Shown here: piece after piece, positions 49,175-57,763 of the stretch
Layout of the letters: each line of letters begins with the position of its first letter
Numbering within the stretch: the first letter of the stretch is position 1
Source: Enterococcus villorum
GTDB lineage: Bacteria > Bacillota > Bacilli > Lactobacillales > Enterococcaceae
DNA: 64,000 bases
Direction of reading: 5' to 3'
NCBI RefSeq assembly: GCF_007990225.1
Contig: NZ_BJWF01000007.1
Location: forward strand, 1-64,000
Program-made: the position numbers and the translations under genes
Notes under the pieces: generated by a model
What the model saw: the letters and a program-made list of their open reading frames with translations, nothing else
Told to the model about the DNA's origin: nothing
Databases searched by the model: none

Positions 49175-49216
49175 GCGCCCCTTAAGTTAGAACGGACGAA
49201 CTGACTTAAGGAGCGC
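49175..49216 (-). terminator. Terminator after the D,D-carboxypeptidase gene
   Basis: Inverted repeat with outer GCGC/GCGC arms and inner CTTAAGT/ACTTAAG, directly downstream of the minus-strand gene. The T-rich tail on the minus strand is moderate. Confidence 0.6.
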
Positions 49217-49238
49217 TTTATCGTTTATTTATTTAAGT

Positions 49239-50546
49239 TTAAAACAATTGACTAAAAAAGTCAGTGACGTGTCTCCAACCAATCACGAAAATATTCGCTT
49301 TTTCAACGGTTTTAGTCGTAATGATATCTGTAGTAGGTTCTTTATTATCTTCTAAATAGCCTAGTTTATCATCTTTTAAGGTAATGGTTGCTGTTCCAAC
49401 TTTTGTTCCTTTATTGATGGGTGCTTTCACTTGGTTATTTGCTGTTACTTTTTTATCTAGAGTAGGAGTGATCGTTAGTTTGCCAGTATCTATTCCATTT
49501 TTAACCCATACTTTTACTGGATTTTTTAAAGCTAAAGCGACAGAAGTTTCTTTTCCATCTTTTACGTCGATTTTTTTCAAATTTGGAATACTTGCATTGG
49601 CTTTTCCTAGTTCTTTGACAGACCAATTATCATAACAATAATCCATTAAGCGATTTGTTTCATTGAAACGAGCACTTGGATCAGTTGCATGATTATCAGC
49701 ATTTAAAACAACTGTAATGATACGCTGACCGTTTTTATTGATCGTTCCGACAAAACATGCACCAGCAAATTCAGTTGTCCCAGTTTTTAAACCGTCAACC
49801 CCTTCTTTATAGCTAACAAAACCTGGTAGCATCCAGTTCCAGTTAACCATTTCTACAGGAGACTGGGTATTTTCACCGAACATTTTAGTCGTCGTACTCG
49901 TCACCTTTAATACTTCAGGAAAATCCAAAATCAAATGACGTGCAATGATCGCAACATCTTTGGCTGACATCTGATTCTCTTCGGTTTCTGAAGTGCCTTC
50001 TGGTCGATTTTCGCCAAGATAAGAATTATTTAAACCAGAAGCATTCACGATCGTGGCATCGTTGATTCCCCAGTCCTTTAGTTGTTTTTTCATTACTTCT
50101 AGAAATTTTGTCTCACTACCAGAAATTTTTTCTGCTAAGGCGACCATTGAAGCATTAGCAGATTGGATAAAAGCTGAATCAAATAGTTCTTTGACTGTGT
50201 AACTATGCTCTTTGTGTAAAGGAACATTTGATAGGTCAGGAACAACACTTAACGTTTCAGCATAGTCTGAGATAGAAACTTTCTCATCCCAAGATAATTT
50301 TCCTTCTTTTACTTGATCAAGTACGATGTAAAGGCCAATAATTTTAGTGATAGAGGCAATCCCCATGGCTTTTTCTCCATCTTGATTGTAAAGAACTTTT
50401 CCACTTTCAGCATCCACAGCAAAAGCTGCTTTTGCATTGACAGTAAAAGCATCATCTGCTTGCACAGTTACTACAGGTAAAAATAAAGTAAGGCATAAAA
50501 TAAGACTTGTTAATAATCTAACCAAACGTGTTTTCTTTAGGGCCAT
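49239..50546 (-). CDS. dacA: D-alanyl-D-alanine carboxypeptidase (low-molecular-weight PBP, DacA type)
   Basis: A 435-residue exported penicillin-binding protein that trims the terminal D-Ala of peptidoglycan stem peptides. A signal peptide (residues about 1-31, ending TVQADD) is followed by SxxK in ASITKIIG, SxN in QSANASMVALA and the KTG triad in DGLKTGTTEFAG. A C-terminal PBP5-type beta domain and an amphipathic membrane-anchoring tail (GWRHVTDFFSQLF) complete it. Length and layout are standard. Confidence 0.95.
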   Translation of the reverse strand: MALKKTRLVRLLTSLILCLTLFLPVVTVQADDAFTVNAKAAFAVDAESGKVLYNQDGEKAMGIASITKIIGLYIVLDQVKEGKLSWDEKVSISDYAETLSVVPDLSNVPLHKEHSYTVKELFDSAFIQSANASMVALAEKISGSETKFLEVMKKQLKDWGINDATIVNASGLNNSYLGENRPEGTSETEENQMSAKDVAIIARHLILDFPEVLKVTSTTTKMFGENTQSPVEMVNWNWMLPGFVSYKEGVDGLKTGTTEFAGACFVGTINKNGQRIITVVLNADNHATDPSARFNETNRLMDYCYDNWSVKELGKANASIPNLKKIDVKDGKETSVALALKNPVKVWVKNGIDTGKLTITPTLDKKVTANNQVKAPINKGTKVGTATITLKDDKLGYLEDNKEPTTDIITTKTVEKANIFVIGWRHVTDFFSQLF

Positions 50547-50599
50547 AACCGATCTCCTTGTTTTCTAATTTTTTTCCTACAAATTAAAATTTTATCAGA

Positions 50600-51420
50600 G
50601 AAAAGCACCAGTTTCAATGTTTCTGGAAAAAACCTTAGATTTTGTCAGGATTCTATTTTTTTATTTGTAAAGAAAAATATGACGAATATTGAGAGGAAAC
50701 TTATACTACGGTTTTTTTGTATCAATATGAATGGCAAGAACAAAAACGCATGATCAAAAAGAAAGAAGCGATAAAGGTGAGCGGGACTCTGTTCAGTGGA
50801 TATTTATTTAGAAAGATATGTTGCTTCATTTTTGATGTGGATAAATTTATATATCACTTCATTTTTAATCTAAATTACGTAGAAAACAGATAAAACGGAC
50901 CTCAGTTAAAATTTGGAATGGCTGAACAAATAGCAATGATGAATAAGTAGCTAAGTGGACAAATAATGAGAAGAAATCACTCCGCAATTAAAATAAAGTA
51001 TTGGATGGAAAGAAAAAAGGTTAGAAGGAAAGAAAATAAATGTGAAACATTTTATTTAAACAAGAATAAGTTTCTTTAGATGTATATATTTTTAATAAAT
51101 AACTATTGTAATTAACTTTGGCAGGGCTTTTATTGATGCTTTTTATCATAATTAATTCAATAAAAAAAGAAGCTGATGTTCTTTTAAAAAGTAGGGATGG
51201 GAAACAAAATATTTAACGCTACTTGGAAGTTAGTTAAAATAAATTATATAATTATTAAACGCTTGATTTAACTAGGTTTGTTAGTTTATATATTTTTTTA
51301 AAAAAAGTGAAGTGAAAAAACTTTTTCTTTACAAACTTAATTAACAAATGTTTTGGTAATTTTAATTGAATATGTTATTATTAATTTATGGTAAAAATAA
51401 AATGATAAAAAAACATATTT
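50600..51420. other. AT-rich intergenic region before the WxL cluster
   Basis: About 0.8 kb without a convincing gene on either strand. A 26-codon ORF at about 50730 lacks a ribosome binding site. The promoter of the WxL operon is presumably near its 3' end (AT-rich 51340-51420), but no clear -35/-10 pair stands out. Confidence 0.5.
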
Positions 51421-51436
51421 TAAAGGTGGGGTATTT

Positions 51437-52012
51437 ATGAAAAAGAGTATTATTTTTATGTTGTTAGGTAGTGGGGTTGGTTTATTTGGTGGTGTTCAAA
51501 ATGCATTTGCTGTTGAAGCAAATCCGACAGCAGAATTAACAAGTGAGGCTTCACTTAATATTCAAGCAGGTATTTTAAGTTTAGACAGAGTTTCTAATTT
51601 TGATTTTGGCACGTTGTCTATTAAAGATATCGCTGATTCTGATCAATCGTTAACAAGTACGCCAGAAACAACTATGATCTCAGATTATCGAGGACCGAAT
51701 GACTCTGGATGGATGCTTACAGCTCAATTATCTGCCATTGAAAACGAAAATTCAGTCAAAATTCAATCTGCACAATTAAATTTAGCTGCTACTGTTGCGC
51801 AAGGGGATGCTGCGATTGGAACGATTCCTGCCATTGATGCAGGTGCAACAGATCCAACACTTGTGGCTACAGCAAATGGTACAACTGGACTAGCAGAAAA
51901 TGCCTTTGATTTTACGGCGACGACATTAACATTTCCTAAACAAAATATTAATAGCGGGCAGTATTCAGGTGTTGTTACATGGACTTTAACTAACGCTTAT
52001 ACACCAGCGTAA
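51437..52012 (+). CDS. WxL domain surface protein
   Basis: A 191-residue exported protein with a signal peptide ending QNAFA (cleavage near residue 25) and a C-terminal WxL domain. The domain has its two tryptophan motifs in SGWMLTAQL and the final VVTWTLTNAY. WxL domains hold proteins non-covalently at peptidoglycan. It is the first gene of the cluster. AAAGGTGGGG precedes the ATG. A terminator-like hairpin follows, so it may be expressed more strongly than the downstream genes. Confidence 0.93.
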   Translation: MKKSIIFMLLGSGVGLFGGVQNAFAVEANPTAELTSEASLNIQAGILSLDRVSNFDFGTLSIKDIADSDQSLTSTPETTMISDYRGPNDSGWMLTAQLSAIENENSVKIQSAQLNLAATVAQGDAAIGTIPAIDAGATDPTLVATANGTTGLAENAFDFTATTLTFPKQNINSGQYSGVVTWTLTNAYTPA

Positions 52013-52022
52013 AAATAAGAAG

Positions 52023-52064
52023 CTCACATGTAATGAGAGATTTATCATACATGTGAGATTTTTT
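52023..52064 (+). terminator. Terminator/attenuator after the first WxL gene
   Basis: CTCACATGTA (52023-52032) pairs perfectly with TACATGTGAG (52048-52057), followed by ATTTTTT. It separates the small WxL gene from the DUF916 gene. Confidence 0.8.
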
Positions 52065-52103
52065 GTAAAAATTTTTGAAAGAATGGTATGGGAATGAGAG
52101 ATG

Positions 52104-53140
52104 ATGAAAATAAATAAAAAATTCTGCTTGCACTAATTTTCTTTTCAAGTTTCTTTTTTTTATGTATAAATGTTGGCCATTTATCTGTAGAAGCAGAAAC
52201 GACTGCTTTTACTGTTTTACCTAGCTTTCCTGAAAATCAAGTTTCTGATGCGACTTACTTTGATTTGCTTGTGAAAGAAGAGACAAAAGAAACGTTAACG
52301 ATGATCGTCCAAAACACATCTGATCAAACATTAGAAATTGAAGGTAGTGCTTTAAATAGTTATACAACTTCTACTGGCATTATTGCGTATCAAAAAACTG
52401 AAACGGCAGAAAAAAATCAAGGATATTCGTTTACTCGTTTTATTGAACCCAAGCAACAGAAAATAAAATTGAAACCAAATGAAGCCAAAGAAGTATCCTT
52501 TACTTTAGATCTAAAAAAACAAAAAATAACCGGAGAAATTTTAGGTGTATTCTCGTTTGATATTGTTTCCGATGACACCAAAGAATCAAACAAAGATACA
52601 ATGATCCAGGCTCGTTACGTGACTCAAGTGGGGATTAGGTTAAGAAATGGTCTAACAGAATTACCTTCACCAAATCTATCATTAGAAAAAACAGAGCCGA
52701 TTGTCAAAAATGACAATGCTGTGATTCAAAGTACGATTAAAAATGATCAACCCACAGCCTTTGGTGGTGTAAAAGTTCAAACAACCATCTATGCTAAAAA
52801 AAATAATAAAATCGTTGGTGAAAAGAAAATTGAGAATTATCAAATTGCCCCTAATTCTACGATTCCTTTGATTACGGAGTTGGAAACCAAGCAATTAGAT
52901 CCTGGCGACTACACCACACATATCGAAGTGACCTCATCAAAAGGTCAATGGTCATTTGATGATTCGTTTACTGTATCGAAAGAAAAAGCCAAATCAATTA
53001 ATCAAAAAACTGTTTATGCACAAGATGATAACAAGAATCTGTTAGTCTTCTTATTGGTCTCATTTATTCTGGTGTTGCTAGTCATTATCCTATGGTTAAC
53101 ATGGAAATATTATCAATCAAAAAAATCACAAAGTGAGTGA
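52104..53140 (+). pseudogene. DUF916/DUF3324 WxL-interacting protein, frameshifted in the signal peptide
   Basis: From about 52122 one long frame encodes a DUF916 domain (starting FTVLPSFPENQVSDATYFDL, residues about 35 on), a DUF3324 domain and a C-terminal membrane helix (LLVFLLVSFILVLLVIILWL) with a basic tail, ending at 53140. The natural start, ATG 52104 (MKINKK), is in another frame. A run of six A at 52116-52121 would need one more A to give a normal signal peptide MKINKKILLALIFFSS joined in frame. As written translation would have to begin at GTG 52265, losing the signal peptide. The family anchors and presents WxL proteins, as the neighbouring genes suggest. Confidence 0.82.
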
Positions 53141-55314
53141 TGCAAAAAATGAATAAACAGAAAACAACAAGAGTTTTTCAGGAAGGATCATTCGTTTTTC
53201 TTTTATTTATCCTATTTCTGCTTTTCTCTACTAGAGCGAATGCAGCAATTGTTGAACCGTCATTTGAAACATTGCCAATTGACGAGACGATGATTACAAC
53301 GGTTGGGAAAGCAGGAGCACCAGCTGGGTCACAAAAGCATCGGTATGTACAAATCAATGATACAACGACCAACTCAAGTGGTGCCGTATGGTTTAATAAT
53401 CCAGTTACTTTTACAAGAGATTTTAAAATAGAAATGGCTTTTTATATTGAAAATACTGCAAATGATAGCGATGGAGTGGCTTTTGTCATGCAAAGTAACG
53501 GGCCAACCGCTTTAGGTGAAGAAGCAGGTCCGACGCTTGGAGTTTGGTCAAATACAGCAGGCACTAATCCTCTAAGTCAAGGCGCTATCCCTAACAGTAT
53601 TGCTATAGAATTTGACACCTATCGTAACAATTATAGTACCATTTTCGATAGACAGGGAATGATGGACCGAGATACCGTTTCCCAAGGTCATCATATCGCT
53701 TGGGCCTATCCAGGTGTCGACAGTTCCTATACGACAGATGGAACTATACTCGTAGACAAGGTACTTCACCATCAAGATGAAGTAGCGGTTGCGGATTTAT
53801 CAGATGGGCAATGGCACAATTTTACGGTGGAATTTAAAGCAAGTGAAAGCACTTTTACCTATACGGTGCCAGATTATGATGTAAATGTCACCATCCCAGT
53901 AGATGACACGTTCAAAACTAATTTAGGATTAAGCTCAGGAAAATCTGTTTATTTTGGATTTACAGGAGCAAATGGAGGATACTCACAAGCAAAAGCTGTT
54001 TCATTTGTTAATGTAGAAGGGTTAGTTGACTTACAATTAAGAACAGGAATTTTTCAAGTATCAAATAACCAGTTGCTTCTTGATACTGGTGCGGTGCCTC
54101 AAACGATTTACTCGGTAGATAAAGAGCAAGAAATTAGTTATATGACCATTCTTACTTATTCTGAAGACAGTGACTTGACAAGCCTACAGCCAGGAACGGC
54201 CATTGATTTTTTGGTGCCAGATAGTTTAGATTTGGTTGATGATACGATTTACTTTGTCAAAATTGAAGATACGAGTACGGTTGTTCAACCAGAGGAAGGA
54301 ATTCCAATTGATTTTGTAAGAGAAGGAGATACAGTTACTGTCACCTTGCCAGAATTAGAAAGAGGATATCAGTATGAGATATATTTTAAAGTAAAAAATA
54401 ATTATATCGAAACGGATAAAAATCTTAATTTAAAGATACCTGTTACTACAACATTTTCTGGTAATGCTTTTTCTGCTCCTGTCATTTCTGGCAATGCAGA
54501 GACACACTATTACAATTTGACAGGAACTTGGGAACCTACCGTAACTACCGGATATAAAACGGCAACAGAAGCAAAAGAAGATGCAACCATTGTCCGTCAA
54601 AATCGTCATGCCTATTTTTCTATTCAAATAGAAGATGAAAATTCAACTTCTGTTCAGTTGTTTATGAGCCAACTTGTTTCTGAAGAAGATCTATCAACGA
54701 TGACGTTCTCTGAAAAAACCAGTATTTCAAGGGAACAACTAACGGATCCTTTAACTGCTACGATTGACTATGACACCACAGAACTTCAACCAGGAACGAT
54801 CTATTACGTTGGGATTTACGTTATTGATGTAGAAGGGAATCAGTCAGAAACAGTGTACCAAGCGATTGATTTTAGAGGAATTGTCGAATTAAATACGGTA
54901 CCTGGAAATTTTAACGGAAAAACGGTAACGATTAATGATTTAATTAAAACTAAGGAATCGGATGGTTATTTTTATCTCAAAGTAGACAATTTAGAAAATC
55001 AACTGAGTATAACCAATACGGGGGAAGAATTGTGGGCGTTTGATGGTCAATTAACCAGTATTGTCGAACAAGTGAGTGGATGGGCAGAAGACTTCTCCCT
55101 TTGCTTCTTTGAAAAAGACACAAAAAATTTGCTTTTCCAGTTAACCAGTGAAAAACAAAGAATCTTTACCCAAGAAACCGTAGGAGCGGCCGATTTGACG
55201 AAAGATTTTAATGAATATGATATCTATTTTAAATTTAAGGCAGATCCATTAACAATTGTTCCGGGTACCTATTCAGGAGAGATTAACTGGACGCTAACTA
55301 ATAGCGTTTCTTAA
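53137..55314 (+). CDS. WxL domain protein with N-terminal legume-lectin-like domain
   Basis: A surface protein of about 725 residues with a signal peptide (about 1-37, ending RANAA). An L-type lectin-like domain follows (about 60-290), with GVAFVMQSNGP, PNSIAIEFDTYRN and the VYFGFTGANGGYSQA motif. Next come Ig-like/linker regions and a C-terminal WxL domain (SGWAEDFSL, and final EINWTLTNS). It probably binds glycans at the cell surface. The start is uncertain: GTG 53137, ATG 53140 or ATG 53149; it overlaps the end of the DUF916 gene, so it is coupled to it. A terminator follows at 55362. Confidence 0.88.
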   Translation: MMQKMNKQKTTRVFQEGSFVFLLFILFLLFSTRANAAIVEPSFETLPIDETMITTVGKAGAPAGSQKHRYVQINDTTTNSSGAVWFNNPVTFTRDFKIEMAFYIENTANDSDGVAFVMQSNGPTALGEEAGPTLGVWSNTAGTNPLSQGAIPNSIAIEFDTYRNNYSTIFDRQGMMDRDTVSQGHHIAWAYPGVDSSYTTDGTILVDKVLHHQDEVAVADLSDGQWHNFTVEFKASESTFTYTVPDYDVNVTIPVDDTFKTNLGLSSGKSVYFGFTGANGGYSQAKAVSFVNVEGLVDLQLRTGIFQVSNNQLLLDTGAVPQTIYSVDKEQEISYMTILTYSEDSDLTSLQPGTAIDFLVPDSLDLVDDTIYFVKIEDTSTVVQPEEGIPIDFVREGDTVTVTLPELERGYQYEIYFKVKNNYIETDKNLNLKIPVTTTFSGNAFSAPVISGNAETHYYNLTGTWEPTVTTGYKTATEAKEDATIVRQNRHAYFSIQIEDENSTSVQLFMSQLVSEEDLSTMTFSEKTSISREQLTDPLTATIDYDTTELQPGTIYYVGIYVIDVEGNQSETVYQAIDFRGIVELNTVPGNFNGKTVTINDLIKTKESDGYFYLKVDNLENQLSITNTGEELWAFDGQLTSIVEQVSGWAEDFSLCFFEKDTKNLLFQLTSEKQRIFTQETVGAADLTKDFNEYDIYFKFKADPLTIVPGTYSGEINWTLTNSVS

Positions 55315-55361
55315 AAAATCGCAAAAGATTTCGTTTAAATCTATCTAATATATGAAGAAAC

Positions 55362-55394
55362 AAAAAAGAATCGAGTGTCAGACGATTCTTTTTT
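55362..55394 (+). terminator. Terminator after the WxL cluster
   Basis: AAAAAAGAATCG pairs perfectly with CGATTCTTTTTT around a nine-base loop. Confidence 0.85.
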
Positions 55395-55515
55395 GTTTTT
55401 TTATTCTTTGAAAATAAAGCCAAAACCTAAATAAATTATTTTTTATTATTGACGAAAAACGTCCAATTTTATTGATTTTGGCAGGCTGTAAGCACGAATG
55501 TTGGTTATTGAGGTA

Positions 55516-55641
55516 CTAATGGTTATTTTTGTAATGACTGCGTACTTTTACGGTTTGTGTTTTTGATTCTGTCAAACGGGAGGCTGTAAAAAGAAAAAGA
55601 GCAGTGATCGTTAATAAGCTAAAAATCATAAGTAATTGCAT
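55516..55641 (-). CDS. Small predicted membrane protein (41 residues)
   Basis: A 41-codon minus-strand ORF starting MQLLMIFSLLTITALFLF. The N-terminal half is one hydrophobic helix, followed by a polar, basic tail ending SHYKNNH. AGGTGA lies about five bases upstream of the ATG. It stands alone in a 470-bp gap between the WxL cluster and the baeRF gene. I do not recognise it. It could be a small membrane protein or type I toxin-like peptide, but no antisense RNA is evident. Confidence 0.45.
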   Translation of the reverse strand: MQLLMIFSLLTITALFLFTASRLTESKTQTVKVRSHYKNNH

Positions 55642-55866
55642 GGAATCACCTCATTTTTTATTGAATTAATCCTATTTTAACAAAAATATTTGAAGGTTTT
55701 ATTAACATTTAACTAAGAAGTCGGATAAAAGTGTGAAGAGAAAATGAAGTAGAGAAAAAAATAGTGTGCCAATTACTCGTAAGGATTCGTTTTATTGTCT
55801 TGAAAAAAATTGTTGTGGTAGACTTTACTTATAGTAAAGGAATGATTTTTTAGGAGGGATACGTTT

Positions 55867-56973
55867 ATGGCAAAAATGGCGAAAGAATTATTGTCACAGT
55901 TAACTTCAGAAGATGTAAAAGGACCCTTTGTCACGATTATGTTAAACACACATGTAGCACATCAAGACGTCGAAAAAGACCAAATCAAACTCAAAAATTT
56001 TGCAAAAGAAGCAAAAAAACGGTTTGAAAAAAAATATGCTGAGCACGATTGGTCCTTGTTCCAAGAAAAAATCACTAGTTTATTAGAAGATGCTTCGTTC
56101 TGGCGGAGTGCAACAGCTAGTGTTGCACTTATCTTGTCTCCAAAGCAAACCTATATCCATCGCTTAAGTATTCCTGTTGATGATCAGTATTATGTGAGTG
56201 ATCTGCCGTATTTACTGGCAGTTATCAAAAATAGTCACTTCAATTACTCATACTATTTACTAGGCTTAAACCGAGATTCAATGAAATTGTATGAAGTAAA
56301 CAATAAACAAGTGAAAGAAGTAAAATTGCCAGATGATGCCCCTAAAGATGTGGTAACGGCTTTAGGCTCAGAATTAACAGGTGGCGGTCTAAACTATACA
56401 TCAAATGGAGGTGAAGGTGCCACATTCCATGGTGTCAATCCAAAAGATGAAGAAGTCGAAATCGATTGGGTTAATTATTACCAAGCAGTAGATGAGTACT
56501 TTAAAAACACCTTTGAAAATCCAGAAAAATGGCCAATCTATTTATTTGCCTTACCAGAAAATCAAACAATGTTTAAAAAAGTAGCCAAAAACCCTTATTA
56601 TCGCTCCGAAGTGGCAATTTCTGCTTCACCTGCACAGTTGACACTAAAAGAAATCGAAGAAGGGGCGAAAAAACTATCTGATGAATTAGCAGCCAATGAA
56701 GCGAAAGGTTATAATCGATTATTAGATAAGAAATTCATTGACCAACTTGTCGATATTGTTCCAGCGGCCAAAGAAGGGAAAATTTCCCATTTATTTGTTG
56801 CCACCTCAAACTTAGTAGATGGATTTGGTGAAGATCCAGAAACGGAATATGATCGTCGTCAAGTACTGAATGAATTAGCGGATAATGTTCTTACAAATGG
56901 GGGACAGGTGTTTATCCTTGAACAAAAAGATGCCCCAGATGAGAAGAGTTTAGTAGCCATCCTTCGATATTAA
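55867..56973 (+). CDS. baeRF (bacterial/archaeal eRF1-like) family protein
   Basis: A 368-residue cytoplasmic protein resembling the bacterial eRF1-related (baeRF) families. The middle region has the HRLSIPVDDQYYVSDLPYL and YYLLGLNRDSMKLYEV segments, and the C-terminal domain has the ISHLFVATSNLVDGFG strand. Proteins of this type are proposed to act in ribosome-associated stress responses, without proof. AGGAGGG precedes the ATG. It is a single-gene unit with its own terminator downstream. Confidence 0.7.
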   Translation: MAKMAKELLSQLTSEDVKGPFVTIMLNTHVAHQDVEKDQIKLKNFAKEAKKRFEKKYAEHDWSLFQEKITSLLEDASFWRSATASVALILSPKQTYIHRLSIPVDDQYYVSDLPYLLAVIKNSHFNYSYYLLGLNRDSMKLYEVNNKQVKEVKLPDDAPKDVVTALGSELTGGGLNYTSNGGEGATFHGVNPKDEEVEIDWVNYYQAVDEYFKNTFENPEKWPIYLFALPENQTMFKKVAKNPYYRSEVAISASPAQLTLKEIEEGAKKLSDELAANEAKGYNRLLDKKFIDQLVDIVPAAKEGKISHLFVATSNLVDGFGEDPETEYDRRQVLNELADNVLTNGGQVFILEQKDAPDEKSLVAILRY

Positions 56974-57017
56974 AAACTTGAAATGAAAAATTGAATGAAT
57001 TTTGCCAAACAAATTTA

Positions 57018-57048
57018 AGAGGTAGGGATTTTTCCCTTCCTCTTTTTT
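57018..57048 (+). terminator. Terminator after the baeRF gene
   Basis: AAGAGGTAGGGA pairs with TCCCTTCCTCTT (one mismatch) and runs into six T residues. Confidence 0.8.
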
Positions 57049-57296
57049 GAGGAAACTTTTAAAATGCTTTTGGAACAAATAAAGTGAATATATTTAGGCT
57101 TGTTTGTTCATAAAATATGAGAGGAAAGAGAAAAAAAGAAGGGAAAATAGTGGCTATTTTGTAAACGGTATGATATATTAAAAATGTAGTTTTTGTTCGG
57201 TAATCTGTGGTAGCTTGTTTCAAATAAACATCTTCCAGATATACACCATTCAAGTAATTGCAAAATATGTGTTGAGACACAAGGAGGATTTTTATT

Positions 57297-57497
57297 ATGG
57301 AAACAGGTACAGTGAAATGGTTTAACTCAGAAAAAGGTTTTGGATTTATTACAGCAGAAAACGGTAACGATGTATTCGTTCATTTCTCAGCTATCCAAGG
57401 CGACGGATTCAAAACTTTAGAAGAAGGTCAAACAGTAAACTTTGACGTAGAAGAAGGTCAACGTGGCCCTCAAGCAACAAACGTTGTTAAAGCTTAA
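57297..57497 (+). CDS. cspA: Cold shock protein
   Basis: A 66-residue single cold-shock domain that binds single-stranded RNA and DNA. RNP1 KGFGFIT and RNP2 VFVHFSA are intact, and the start [17 protein letters not shown] is typical. AGGAGG precedes the ATG. About 250 bp upstream have no gene (57049-57296) and probably include a long structured leader, as usual for cold-shock genes, but no promoter could be fixed. A perfect terminator follows. Confidence 0.96.
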   Translation: METGTVKWFNSEKGFGFITAENGNDVFVHFSAIQGDGFKTLEEGQTVNFDVEEGQRGPQATNVVKA

Positions 57498-57515
57498 TTC
57501 ACTTATATAAGTAGT

Positions 57516-57557
57516 AAAGCCCGATAACTATCTTAAGATAGTTATCGGGCTTTTTTT
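57516..57557 (+). terminator. Terminator after cspA
   Basis: AAAGCCCGATAACTATCTT pairs with AAGATAGTTATCGGGCTTT, a perfect 19-bp stem, and is followed by a T run. It is the strongest terminator in the window. Confidence 0.95.
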
Positions 57558-57763
57558 GTGTGGCATTGTTTTCTTTTTTTAACTAGAGAATAAACAAAGG
57601 GATGACAAGAAATAAAAGGAAATGAAGAGCTTGAATCATTTAATAGAAAGAAGAACAGCTAAATAAAGGATTTTTTTATAAAATAAAAAGACGGATTAAG
57701 AAATTTTCCAGTGTTTGTAGTATAATCGCAAGAGAACATTTAATGGCAAGAGAAGAGGAAGTT

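Noticed and set aside
50730-50811. 26-codon ORF beginning MARTKTHDQK in the gap before the WxL cluster
   Set aside because: No ribosome binding site, no recognisable feature and biased low-complexity composition; probably chance.
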